From the IMG/VR virus record IMGVR_UViG_3300043409_001617, positions 1-35,678 of that record: DNA of 35,678 nucleotides, one strand, 5' to 3'. The translations under genes were made by a program, and so were the position numbers. The notes below the pieces were generated by a model. It saw only the letters and a program-made list of their open reading frames with translations, was not told where the DNA came from and made no database searches. This DNA comes from a virus. Positions 15,840 to 23,098 of this stretch are shown piece by piece; the stretch's first letter is position 1, and every line of letters begins with the position of its first letter.

Positions 15840-17216
15840 TTACTTGTCCTCCAGTTCAAAGCCCAAGCTGCCAAATACATCTGCTACTGGTGCGCCATTG
15901 CCCACCACGCCGGCGCGCCCGCTCTCACGCAGCAGAGAATCGAGCAACGCTTTTCGCGCCGCCGCTTTTCGCTCGATTACGCGCTTGCCGTCGCCGGGCT
16001 GCGGAAAGTAGGTCACGCGGTCGTTCTCGTACTCGCTTTGCGGGACCACCGCGCCCGAATCCTTCCGCAAACGAGCCTCCGTGAACTGCCTCTGCGCCTG
16101 CTGGTACATTTGGTTGTCTTCGCTCTGCGCGAAGTTGGGTGCGAACTTTTGCCAAGCCTGGGAAAACATGCCCTTGCCAAGCATCTTCGCCTGCATCTCG
16201 TTCAGAGTGTCAGCAGCGTCCTTCGCCCTGGAGTAGAAACCGTACACCCGCTGTTCGACTGACGACGGAGGCCGGTTCTCCTGCCTCATTGTCATCATCT
16301 CGCGCGTTCGCGAATCCACCTTGTTCTGACCACGCAGCGTCAGCATTTCGGAAGCGCTGTTGTGTCGGGCCGATTCCGCCGCCGCCGCCGCGCCAGCGTC
16401 CGCCTGCGCCCGTTGTTGCGGCGTCATGCCCATGCGCTGGACGATCGCAATCGCAGACGGTGAATACATGACAGGCAGCCGCCCCTGAAGATCCGCCGGC
16501 AAACTTGCACGCCACGCGTCGTACTGCGCCTGGCCCCGCACGGCTCCGACCGCCTGCCCGGCGGCGTTCATTTGCTTGATCGCCGCGTCAGCAACGCGGC
16601 CGGGCGTCTCGACGTCAAACTGCCGCTGCGCCCGCTGCTCCCCGGCCTGCGCGCGTGTATCAGCAGCCTGCGCCCGGTTCTCTGCCGCCTGTTTAAACTG
16701 CAGGTCGATCTGCTGCGCCATCGTTAGCGCCTGCTGGCCGACTTGCTGCACCCTGGATGCAGTCTCGGCATTCCAACCGTGCTGCAGATAGGTCTGCGCC
16801 TCTTCTGGAGAAATCAGCCCCATCTGCGCGGCCTGCTGAATGCCCCGCTCAAATGTCGGTTGGTCCTGCATCGTGCCGGCCAACTGCCCCAACATGCTCA
16901 GCTTTTGCCCCTGCACCTGAAGCTGCTCTCTCTCCTGGTCCAACTGCGCCTTCCGCTGATCCGCTATCAGCTTCTGGTAGCTCGCCGCTCCAGCTGGCGA
17001 TATGCGCGCCAACTCGTCCAGTTTGGCCCCTCGCCCCAGCGCATCGCGGAAAGACTGCTGCTCGGTGATCTGCCGCTCCTGCTCGCGCAACTGCATCTGC
17101 TGCACCTGCGCCTGTCGCTCCTGCTGCTCCTCAGCTATGCGCTGCGCGCGCAACTGCCGCGGGTCAATGTATGGTGCGGGCTCGTAGCCCAATGGAATTC
17201 TTGGATCGATCGGCAT
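15840..17216 (-). CDS. Coiled-coil internal virion protein (P22 gp20-like position)
   Basis: 458 aa, very close to P22 gp20 (471 aa). The N-terminal 60 residues and a middle segment (about 170-200) are Gln/Glu/Arg-rich coiled coil. No signal peptide or enzyme motif is present. It abuts both neighbours with no gap. It is probably one of three ejection proteins packed in the head or portal and delivered with the genome. Assignment by order, size and composition. Confidence 0.65.
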   Translation of the reverse strand: MPIDPRIPLGYEPAPYIDPRQLRAQRIAEEQQERQAQVQQMQLREQERQITEQQSFRDALGRGAKLDELARISPAGAASYQKLIADQRKAQLDQEREQLQVQGQKLSMLGQLAGTMQDQPTFERGIQQAAQMGLISPEEAQTYLQHGWNAETASRVQQVGQQALTMAQQIDLQFKQAAENRAQAADTRAQAGEQRAQRQFDVETPGRVADAAIKQMNAAGQAVGAVRGQAQYDAWRASLPADLQGRLPVMYSPSAIAIVQRMGMTPQQRAQADAGAAAAAESARHNSASEMLTLRGQNKVDSRTREMMTMRQENRPPSSVEQRVYGFYSRAKDAADTLNEMQAKMLGKGMFSQAWQKFAPNFAQSEDNQMYQQAQRQFTEARLRKDSGAVVPQSEYENDRVTYFPQPGDGKRVIERKAAARKALLDSLLRESGRAGVVGNGAPVADVFGSLGFELEDK

Positions 17217-18365
17217 TTATCTCATCCTCCCGGTCTGCGGGTTGTACCCAGGCAGCGTCGCTAAACTGCTACTGCCGCCGGTTCTCCCAGCCCTCGTTCG
17301 CGGCGCCCCTTTCCAACTCCCAAACGCATCCGCCGCCGTCCGTCCGACGTTACTTATCGTGTTCGACCAGGCGTTCGCCGCGCCGACACGCCCCGCCGCC
17401 AGCGCGTTTGCACCGCCCAGACGCGCTTCGGTAGCTCCGCGTGTGCCGTCCATGCGCCAGTCGCCCGCGGCGCGCGCCGCGTTCACATTCCAATTGCCAG
17501 CCTGGTTGACCGCATTCGTATTCCACGCGCCCGCCTGCTGCGCACCGCGGAACCCGAAATCGCCCGCCGCCTCTGCCCCGCGCAGCCCCATCTGACCCTG
17601 AAACTCCGCGCCCTGCATGGAATTGCGACTGGTGCCAGTCCCATAGGCATTGGCGGCGTCGAGTTGCTGGCCGACGGCCCGCTGACCGAAACCAGCCAGG
17701 TCCGACAGCATGCCAAACCGCGCCTTCCGATCCGCCTGGAACCGCTCGAACGACTTGCCGTACTCGTCGCTGGCAACACCCTGCGCGTACCGCTCGAGCG
17801 CTTTGAGCGTGCCGCCACCCTGGAGCCCACCACGGGCCGCCGCAGACCGCTCGAGCGCACGCTGCCCCTGCTCCAGCCGAAACTGGTAGCCGGGATCGGA
17901 CGCTGGGTCGAACTGGAACTGCTGCATGAACTCGCCGCCGGGGCCCAGCAGAGAGGCAAGACTCCCGACCGCACCGGCGCCGGCCTGCGTGTACGGGTTG
18001 GTCAGCCCGCTGGCCTGGCCGTAAAGTTGCGCCAGCAGATCATTGGCGCTACCGACCGCTTGCTGCGACCCAGCGATGCCCTGCTGCGTTGCCGCATTGA
18101 CGGCACCGGCCGCGTTGCCCGCCGCATCGATCACCTGCTGCCCGGCTTGGCCGGCGGCCCCGATCAGTTGCTGCCCAGAAGCATTGGAGGCATCGACTAT
18201 CTGCTGGCCTGCCTGCCCGGCCGCCTGTTCGTACTGCTGCGCTGCCTGCTGCGCTGCTTGGTTCTGGGTCCGCGCGGCCCCGTTCGCCGCGCGCGACCCC
18301 AAGAGCCCACTGACGACGCTACTGCCCGCGCTGATTAAGGCCGGGACTGCTATTGCTGCTGGCAT
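17217..18365 (-). CDS. DNA transfer / ejection protein (P22 gp7-like position)
   Basis: 382 aa. The first ~30 residues are hydrophobic and Gly/Ser-rich, like a membrane-inserting helix. Residues 35-110 repeat Ala-Gln-Gln and Gly-Gln-Gln units. The centre contains a pattern typical of podovirus ejection proteins: FDPASDPGYQFRLEQGQRAL, then ARGGLQGGGTLKAL and a FGMLSDLAGFGQ segment. The C-terminus has short Ala-Gly-x-Trp repeats. It overlaps the gp14-like gene by 16 bases. It likely forms part of the channel that carries DNA across the envelope. Confidence 0.75.
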   Translation of the reverse strand: MPAAIAVPALISAGSSVVSGLLGSRAANGAARTQNQAAQQAAQQYEQAAGQAGQQIVDASNASGQQLIGAAGQAGQQVIDAAGNAAGAVNAATQQGIAGSQQAVGSANDLLAQLYGQASGLTNPYTQAGAGAVGSLASLLGPGGEFMQQFQFDPASDPGYQFRLEQGQRALERSAAARGGLQGGGTLKALERYAQGVASDEYGKSFERFQADRKARFGMLSDLAGFGQRAVGQQLDAANAYGTGTSRNSMQGAEFQGQMGLRGAEAAGDFGFRGAQQAGAWNTNAVNQAGNWNVNAARAAGDWRMDGTRGATEARLGGANALAAGRVGAANAWSNTISNVGRTAADAFGSWKGAPRTRAGRTGGSSSLATLPGYNPQTGRMR

Positions 18366-18841
18366 TTACCCTCCGGTTTACTCATTCCGAGTAGAAGTTG
18401 GTCTAATAGTTGGCCGCCCTTGCGGAACGACTTCGGGTTACGCCCGTACTCCTGCATTCCCGCCCGCACAGCGAATCGAAGCGCCAGCCGGTTGGTATCT
18501 GGAATCGTGGTCACGAGCCGCCGGCAGGGCGTATTCGCCCAAATCCATGCGGCCATCAATTCTGCGGCCCGCCGAGCCCGTGCGCCGTACGCCACGGGCA
18601 GTAGGCAGGTGTGTATTTCGTAGCAGATGCTGTTCTGCGGAACCAGCACCCAAAGACCGAGCGCAAGCCCCTCCTCGCGGACGAGGACGTACCACACCTG
18701 GTCGCCCTCGACCGGCCGGTAGTCTTCCGCCGCCGGGGAACCGTCGTCGGTGATGTGCGGGTATACGCGCGGGTGGGTCATGATCTGCCGCACCAGTGCG
18801 TAGTCCTGGGTCCGCTCGAATGTCACGCTGGTCTGCTCCAT
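18350..18841 (-). CDS. GNAT-like/DUF2824 protein, P22 gp14-like
   Basis: 163 aa with a GNAT-type layout: a helical start (RTQDYALVRQIMTHP), a beta core (GDQVWYVLVREEGLALGLWVL), then an IHTCLLPVAYG strand and a helix with Arg-rich turn where acetyl-CoA proteins bind their cofactor. DUF2824 proteins of this shape sit before the ejection-protein genes in P22-like phages, as here. Its exact role in assembly is unclear. It overlaps both neighbours by less than 20 bases. Confidence 0.7.
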   Translation of the reverse strand: MEQTSVTFERTQDYALVRQIMTHPRVYPHITDDGSPAAEDYRPVEGDQVWYVLVREEGLALGLWVLVPQNSICYEIHTCLLPVAYGARARRAAELMAAWIWANTPCRRLVTTIPDTNRLALRFAVRAGMQEYGRNPKSFRKGGQLLDQLLLGMSKPEGKCQQQ

Positions 18842-20481
18842 GCGGCCACCCGAAGCGTCGTCGTCCGCGGCGGCGGCAGTCCGACCAGCGACCCGGCAAC
18901 GGTATGCGACACGGTGCGGCTGCCTTGGAGTGATGCACTCGCCGTATGGGTGAGCGCGCGCCGAGCGAATAAGACCGCTGACGCAGTATGCGTTAGGGTA
19001 GCCGTCGCCTGCAGTGCTGCGGCCGACGTATGCGACACCGTCCGCACGCTGACCAGCGCGCCTGATACCGAGTGGTCTACGGTCGCGCGCTGCGACAGCG
19101 CAGCGGACACTGTGTGCGACACGGACCGCCGCGCGGCCAGAGCCGCCGCCGCCGTATGCTCCGCCGTCATCCGCGCTTGCAGAGCCGCGCTGGACTCGTG
19201 CGTTATGGCCGTCCGCGCCGCGATCGCAGCGGACGTGGTGTGAGTCGATTCGGTGCGTGCCGCCAAAGCCGCCGATGCCGTGTTCGCGACAGAGGCTGAT
19301 CCGCGCAGCGAGGCCGACACCGTGTGCGAGACGAAGACCTGGCCCGCCGATGCTAACGAGGCCGAGATGGTGTGTGTCGCCGTCTGGCGCGCGAGGAGAG
19401 CCGCCGCCGTGGTATGCGTCAGCGTGGACCGCTGGGCAATCGCTGCCGCCGCTGTATGCGTCACGTCCGCACGCTTCACCAGCACCGCCGAAACGGTATG
19501 CGTGGCAGTTTGGCGCGCGAACAGTGCCGCCGATGCCGTGTGCGTGACCGTCTGCCGCAGGGCGATGGCCGCAGACGCCGTATGCGTGCGCGTCAGCGTG
19601 GCCTGCAGAACGGCTGAGGCGGTGTGCTCCACGGTGCGAGTCGTAGCGCCGCCCGAATCATTCAGTGGCGCCAACCCCAGCGGGGCAACCCCAAGCTCAA
19701 AATTCCGCGCCAGAATGGCAGCCGACGCAGTATGCGTTGCGGTGGCGCTCTTCAGTAGCGCAGCCGACGCAGTATGCGTTGCGGTGGCGCTCTTCAGTAG
19801 CGCAGCCGACGCAGTATGCGTTGCGGTGGCGCTCTTCAGTAGCGCAGCCGACGCAGTATGCGTTGCCGTGACGACGGAGATGAAAGTTAAGTTGTTTGGG
19901 AATTCAACCCACGGATTATTGTCCGTGGTGGTCGAATCATCCTCAGCGAGATCACTCGCCGCCGCATCACCGAATCGCAGATCACTATCGTGATCCGCAC
20001 CGCCAGTGTTGGCCGGGTCTCCGCCTACGCCAATCTCAATAACGAGGTAATCGCCAGCGGTCGCCGTTACCGATGTGGACGTCGCAGAAAATGCGCGGTT
20101 GGTCAGCGATGTGGCGACTTCGACATCGTCGCGTGTTACCGCTAAAACCGTGCCCCGAACGGTGCCGCCAGGGGAGATCACGCGAATACCGAGCGTGACG
20201 AATAGATTATTGCCGGCAAGCCGCTCCGCTGCGCGGATCTGCCCTTTGACCGTCTGCGCACTGATCGTCTGCCCAGCTAGTGCTGGCGAGACGTACTGCC
20301 TAAATAGGATGTCCCGGTCAGTATTATTCGCGTCGGCAAAACTGACTGTAGTCATTGCCGTGTTCGACTTGGTCGTTACGGCGGGACGGGACGCGGCAAT
20401 AGATGTGTCTTCCCATGCGGCGTCATAGCTAAACGACGCCGGGGCGGTTCCGGTGGATGGGAGGTAAAAACGTGTTGCCAT
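18823..20481 (-). CDS. Fibre-like virion protein with 22 copies of a 14-residue repeat
   Basis: 552 aa. The first ~200 residues form a beta-rich domain that may be a receptor-binding or attachment part. From about residue 205 a repeat with consensus THT-A-S-A-A-L followed by six variable residues occurs 22 times, broken once by a 25-residue non-repeat segment. A 14-residue period with fixed His and Thr suggests a stacked beta or triple-helical fibre. The first three units are almost identical in DNA (42-bp tandem repeats, 19718..19866), so they are recent duplications. It lies between the tail-fibre and gp14-like genes. Confidence 0.7.
   Translation of the reverse strand: MATRFYLPSTGTAPASFSYDAAWEDTSIAASRPAVTTKSNTAMTTVSFADANNTDRDILFRQYVSPALAGQTISAQTVKGQIRAAERLAGNNLFVTLGIRVISPGGTVRGTVLAVTRDDVEVATSLTNRAFSATSTSVTATAGDYLVIEIGVGGDPANTGGADHDSDLRFGDAAASDLAEDDSTTTDNNPWVEFPNNLTFISVVTATHTASAALLKSATATHTASAALLKSATATHTASAALLKSATATHTASAAILARNFELGVAPLGLAPLNDSGGATTRTVEHTASAVLQATLTRTHTASAAIALRQTVTHTASAALFARQTATHTVSAVLVKRADVTHTAAAAIAQRSTLTHTTAAALLARQTATHTISASLASAGQVFVSHTVSASLRGSASVANTASAALAARTESTHTTSAAIAARTAITHESSAALQARMTAEHTAAAALAARRSVSHTVSAALSQRATVDHSVSGALVSVRTVSHTSAAALQATATLTHTASAVLFARRALTHTASASLQGSRTVSHTVAGSLVGLPPPRTTTLRVAAWSRPA
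19718..19866. repeat. 42-bp tandem repeat, about 3.5 exact copies
   Basis: Units start at 19718, 19760 and 19802, and a partial unit at 19844. Each encodes one 14-residue block of the fibre protein. The exact identity indicates recent expansion, and slippage in 42-bp steps would keep the frame. Confidence 0.95.
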
Positions 20482-20497
20482 TGTATTGGCCTGTCAA

Positions 20498-21715
20498 TTA
20501 CCCGCGTAACGAGTCGATTTCGTCGCAGAGCGCCGAGATATGCACCGCCTGAAGCTCCAGGTGCTCCCATAGCTTCTGGATCACCTGACCAGTAGAGAGC
20601 GGCCCATTTGCCTGCCACTCCTGCGGCGAAGGGAACCCCGGGAGAACGCCAGTAGATTTCCACCGCTGCGCGTATACTCTGGGGTCGATAGTGTCGGCTC
20701 GATTGGCGAGGAAATCGCGAAGCGGCTCGTGGAGGCGTATTTCCACGCGCTCAGGCTCAATCACTTCGCCCGTTCTAGCATCTAGTCGTGCGGGGATTAC
20801 GCGGTCAGGCACGCGAGCATCCCACGCGGCCACGTCGATCTGTGCCGGGTCGCCGCCCTTGAGCTTCAGTTCGGGAACGTAACAAGTCAACAACACGCCA
20901 TCGTCGTAGACGGCTTGCGCGTTGATCGTTCCGGCCCCCTGGCTGCCGCCAGTTGGAGATCCTACAGTTACGCCGCCGTTTGCGTTAATAACCATTCGGT
21001 CAACAGCGTACTGATCGCTCGTGTTTGCGGTAGCGAGAACTATTCGACCAGGGACACTATTAGTAGAAACCGTCCCATCAACTTGAAATCTTATGATGGC
21101 GACTTCATTGTCATAAGTGGTTCCATCGCTACCAGCGCCAGCGATATACGCAACAACGTCCCCATTTTGAACTGCGGTGTGATTATTTAAACTGGCTGAT
21201 CGGCTTTTCGTGAAATAGATCGAGGAAGGAGAGTTGTTTGATGAAAACTGCTGAAACTGCCCAGCAGCTGAGTCACCGTCCGTCCCGGCCACATTTAGCA
21301 CGGGAGAAGCCCCATAAATACCGGCGGTTGGAGCGGCAGAAGCAATACTGAACCTTCCGTCGGGGGTAACACGCATCCGTTCCGCAAGCGTATTCACGGT
21401 ACTGCCAGAAGCTCCCGTGGGGGCAGTCTGGAATATCAGCGCGCCGCCACCTCCGGTTCCGGTGCCATTACCGCCAGCTACGGTTACGTCAGAACCGGCT
21501 ACGTTGGTTCCGGTCCGCGCAGCGCCACGAATCGTTCCACCAGTGGTAGTTCCGGTCGCGTCACCATTACCGCAGACCATGGTGCCAACGTCAATCAGGC
21601 TATTTCCGTCCGCGTCCGCATTCCCGCCCCAAAGCGCGAACGCCGCGGCGATCTCGTTCCAGTTCGCGGCCGTTACGATGTAGCCGGTGGCCCGCGCGCT
21701 ATTGGGCCACGGCAT
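20498..21715 (-). CDS. Tail fibre / tailspike-like protein
   Basis: 405 aa. The N-terminus has the pattern of phage fibre anchors (WPNSARATGYIVTAANWNEI). A Gly/Thr-rich stretch (about 55-100) is followed by a beta region containing ERMRVTPDGRFSI, a motif common in fibre shafts next to C-terminal self-cleaving or chaperone domains. The C-terminal 90 residues include a helical segment (IQKLWEHLELQAVHISALCDEI) that may drive trimer formation. It probably recognises the host surface. It overlaps the next gene upstream by 17 bases. Confidence 0.7.
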   Translation of the reverse strand: MPWPNSARATGYIVTAANWNEIAAAFALWGGNADADGNSLIDVGTMVCGNGDATGTTTGGTIRGAARTGTNVAGSDVTVAGGNGTGTGGGGALIFQTAPTGASGSTVNTLAERMRVTPDGRFSIASAAPTAGIYGASPVLNVAGTDGDSAAGQFQQFSSNNSPSSIYFTKSRSASLNNHTAVQNGDVVAYIAGAGSDGTTYDNEVAIIRFQVDGTVSTNSVPGRIVLATANTSDQYAVDRMVINANGGVTVGSPTGGSQGAGTINAQAVYDDGVLLTCYVPELKLKGGDPAQIDVAAWDARVPDRVIPARLDARTGEVIEPERVEIRLHEPLRDFLANRADTIDPRVYAQRWKSTGVLPGFPSPQEWQANGPLSTGQVIQKLWEHLELQAVHISALCDEIDSLRG

Positions 21716-21902
21716 CGCTCACCTCCTCCAAAGCCGCGCCGTCGTCGGTCAGATTCCAAGGCTTCGCCGCTTCTCCGCCGGCGCGCTCGATAATAATCGT
21801 GCAGAGAACGACCAGATGATTCCGCGCGGCCTCGGCCTCCGCGATACGCTGGCGATGCGCGGCGATGATCTGCCGCTCTTTCGGTGTCAGTTCGATTCTC
21901 AT
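21699..21902 (-). CDS. Small helical protein in tail region, 67 aa
   Basis: A charged helix (LTPKERQIIAAHRQRIAEAEAARNHL) precedes a short hydrophobic strand and an acidic tail. It starts at an ATGA overlap with the 125-aa gene and ends inside the fibre gene start. It may be a tail-assembly helper. Function unknown. Confidence 0.55.
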   Translation of the reverse strand: MRIELTPKERQIIAAHRQRIAEAEAARNHLVVLCTIIIERAGGEAAKPWNLTDDGAALEEVSDAVAQ

Positions 21903-22276
21903 AGTTCCTCGCAGGGCAGGTATTCGACCTCCCCGAATAACGCATGGTTCTCCCGCCAACGGCCGATCAGATCCACCTTGCCGTCCTCATTTACGACGGC
22001 GATAAACTGCCGATTCTCACCGGCCCACTTCTGCTGCCAGCCGACCAAATGCAGCACGCTGCGCTCATTGGGGCGCACGAATACCCGCCGCCGGTAGATC
22101 AACTGCTGGCCGGGGTCGAGATGGACCATAACCAGTGGCACATCGTTCTTCAGCACCGCAAACGCCGTAAGCCGGCCGCGGTCGATGTCGGTGTATCGCT
22201 GTTCCTGGCCGCCCTCGTACTGCGACAGCGTGGTGCCGTCAGAGTAGTAGGCTCGCCATTGTATTGGTTCGCTCAT
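21899..22276 (-). CDS. Hypothetical tail-region protein, 125 aa
   Basis: Beta-rich, with patterns YYSDGTTL, LTAFAVLKNDVPLVMVHLDPG, LIYRRRVF and LVGWQQKW. Similar short proteins occur in fibre gene clusters of many podoviruses, but their function is unknown to me. No signal peptide. It is coupled to the following gene by ATGA. Confidence 0.6.
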   Translation of the reverse strand: MSEPIQWRAYYSDGTTLSQYEGGQEQRYTDIDRGRLTAFAVLKNDVPLVMVHLDPGQQLIYRRRVFVRPNERSVLHLVGWQQKWAGENRQFIAVVNEDGKVDLIGRWRENHALFGEVEYLPCEEL

Positions 22277-22282
22277 AGGTGT

Positions 22283-22813
22283 CTAGATCTCGTCGTAGCG
22301 GAACGTCAGCGTCTCGGTGGGCGTGACACCTGGGGCGGCCGTCGTACCGACCGTCAATTGCAGCACCACCCGATCGCCGAATGCCCCCGTGGTCGAGGTG
22401 GATCCGGTAAGCGCCAGCGGGGACGCGGACGTATAGGTAAATGCGTTCACTGGCGAGCCCGTGATGCCTGCATGGTTCCCGGTGGTCAGTTCCGTCCCGG
22501 TGTCTCCCGCGGTTCCGGTGGCCTGGACGTAGCTGGTCGCCGGCGCCACATTCAGCCCGATACCTGTGCCGAAGGATCCGGTTCCGTCAGTGAACCACTT
22601 CAGATTGCTGATGGAAACCGAAGGCGCCACCGTGCAGTTCAGTTGGAACGTCGCCCAATAGCTGTACTTTGTGCCGCTGGTCGGGATCTGGATGGGGTTG
22701 GTGGTGCCGGTGCTGGCCGCATCTTCTGCGTTCAGGCGGGTGTTGGCGCTCGTCACATTGGTCGAGGTCGGCGTAGTGCTGGTCAATCGGCGAATTTCTA
22801 CTGTTGCTGGCAT
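22283..22813 (-). CDS. Beta-rich virion structural protein, 176 aa
   Basis: A Thr/Ser/Gly-rich protein of alternating strands, with a SNLKWFTDGTGSFGTG segment seen in phage fibre or decoration proteins. There is no catalytic motif. It lies between a helical small protein and two fibre-linked proteins and is probably a surface component of the virion. The start abuts the stop of the preceding gene. Confidence 0.6.
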   Translation of the reverse strand: MPATVEIRRLTSTTPTSTNVTSANTRLNAEDAASTGTTNPIQIPTSGTKYSYWATFQLNCTVAPSVSISNLKWFTDGTGSFGTGIGLNVAPATSYVQATGTAGDTGTELTTGNHAGITGSPVNAFTYTSASPLALTGSTSTTGAFGDRVVLQLTVGTTAAPGVTPTETLTFRYDEI

Positions 22814-23095
22814 TTATTTAGTCCTCACATTTGGTTTGGCCGCAGCCGAGATCTCCTGCTGGAGAGCCGCGATCTGGGCACGTTTAGCCGAGACAGACGC
22901 CCCGGGGAATTGAGTCAGCGGCCCCTCGAGCACCCGGGCCATAGTCTCGCTGATGTAGTCTTCGACCGTCTCCCACCGGCGTTTGGAAATGCGGCCGGCG
23001 CTCGTGTCAAAGACCCATTCGACCTGCGATTCCACATACAGGGAAATCGAGGCGTACTGCTCGTCTGAAAGCTCAATGGTTATTTGTCTGGGCAT
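22814..23095 (-). CDS. Small helical tail-region protein, 93 aa
   Basis: A short strand (QITIELSDEQ) is followed by helices and a C-terminal coiled coil (AKRAQIAALQQEI). It resembles small proteins found between the tail-tip and fibre genes, and might be a chaperone or connector. Three bases separate it from the large tail protein. Confidence 0.5.
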   Translation of the reverse strand: MPRQITIELSDEQYASISLYVESQVEWVFDTSAGRISKRRWETVEDYISETMARVLEGPLTQFPGASVSAKRAQIAALQQEISAAAKPNVRTK

Positions 23096-23098
23096 GGA

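Noticed and set aside
14997-16262. Plus-strand ORF of 421 codons opposite the ejection-protein genes
   Set aside because: Its Arg/Leu/His-rich composition is typical of a reverse-frame shadow, and it spans the boundary of two minus-strand genes.
19718-19866. CRISPR-like array
   Set aside because: The 42-bp repeats are contiguous, without spacers, and encode an in-frame protein repeat.
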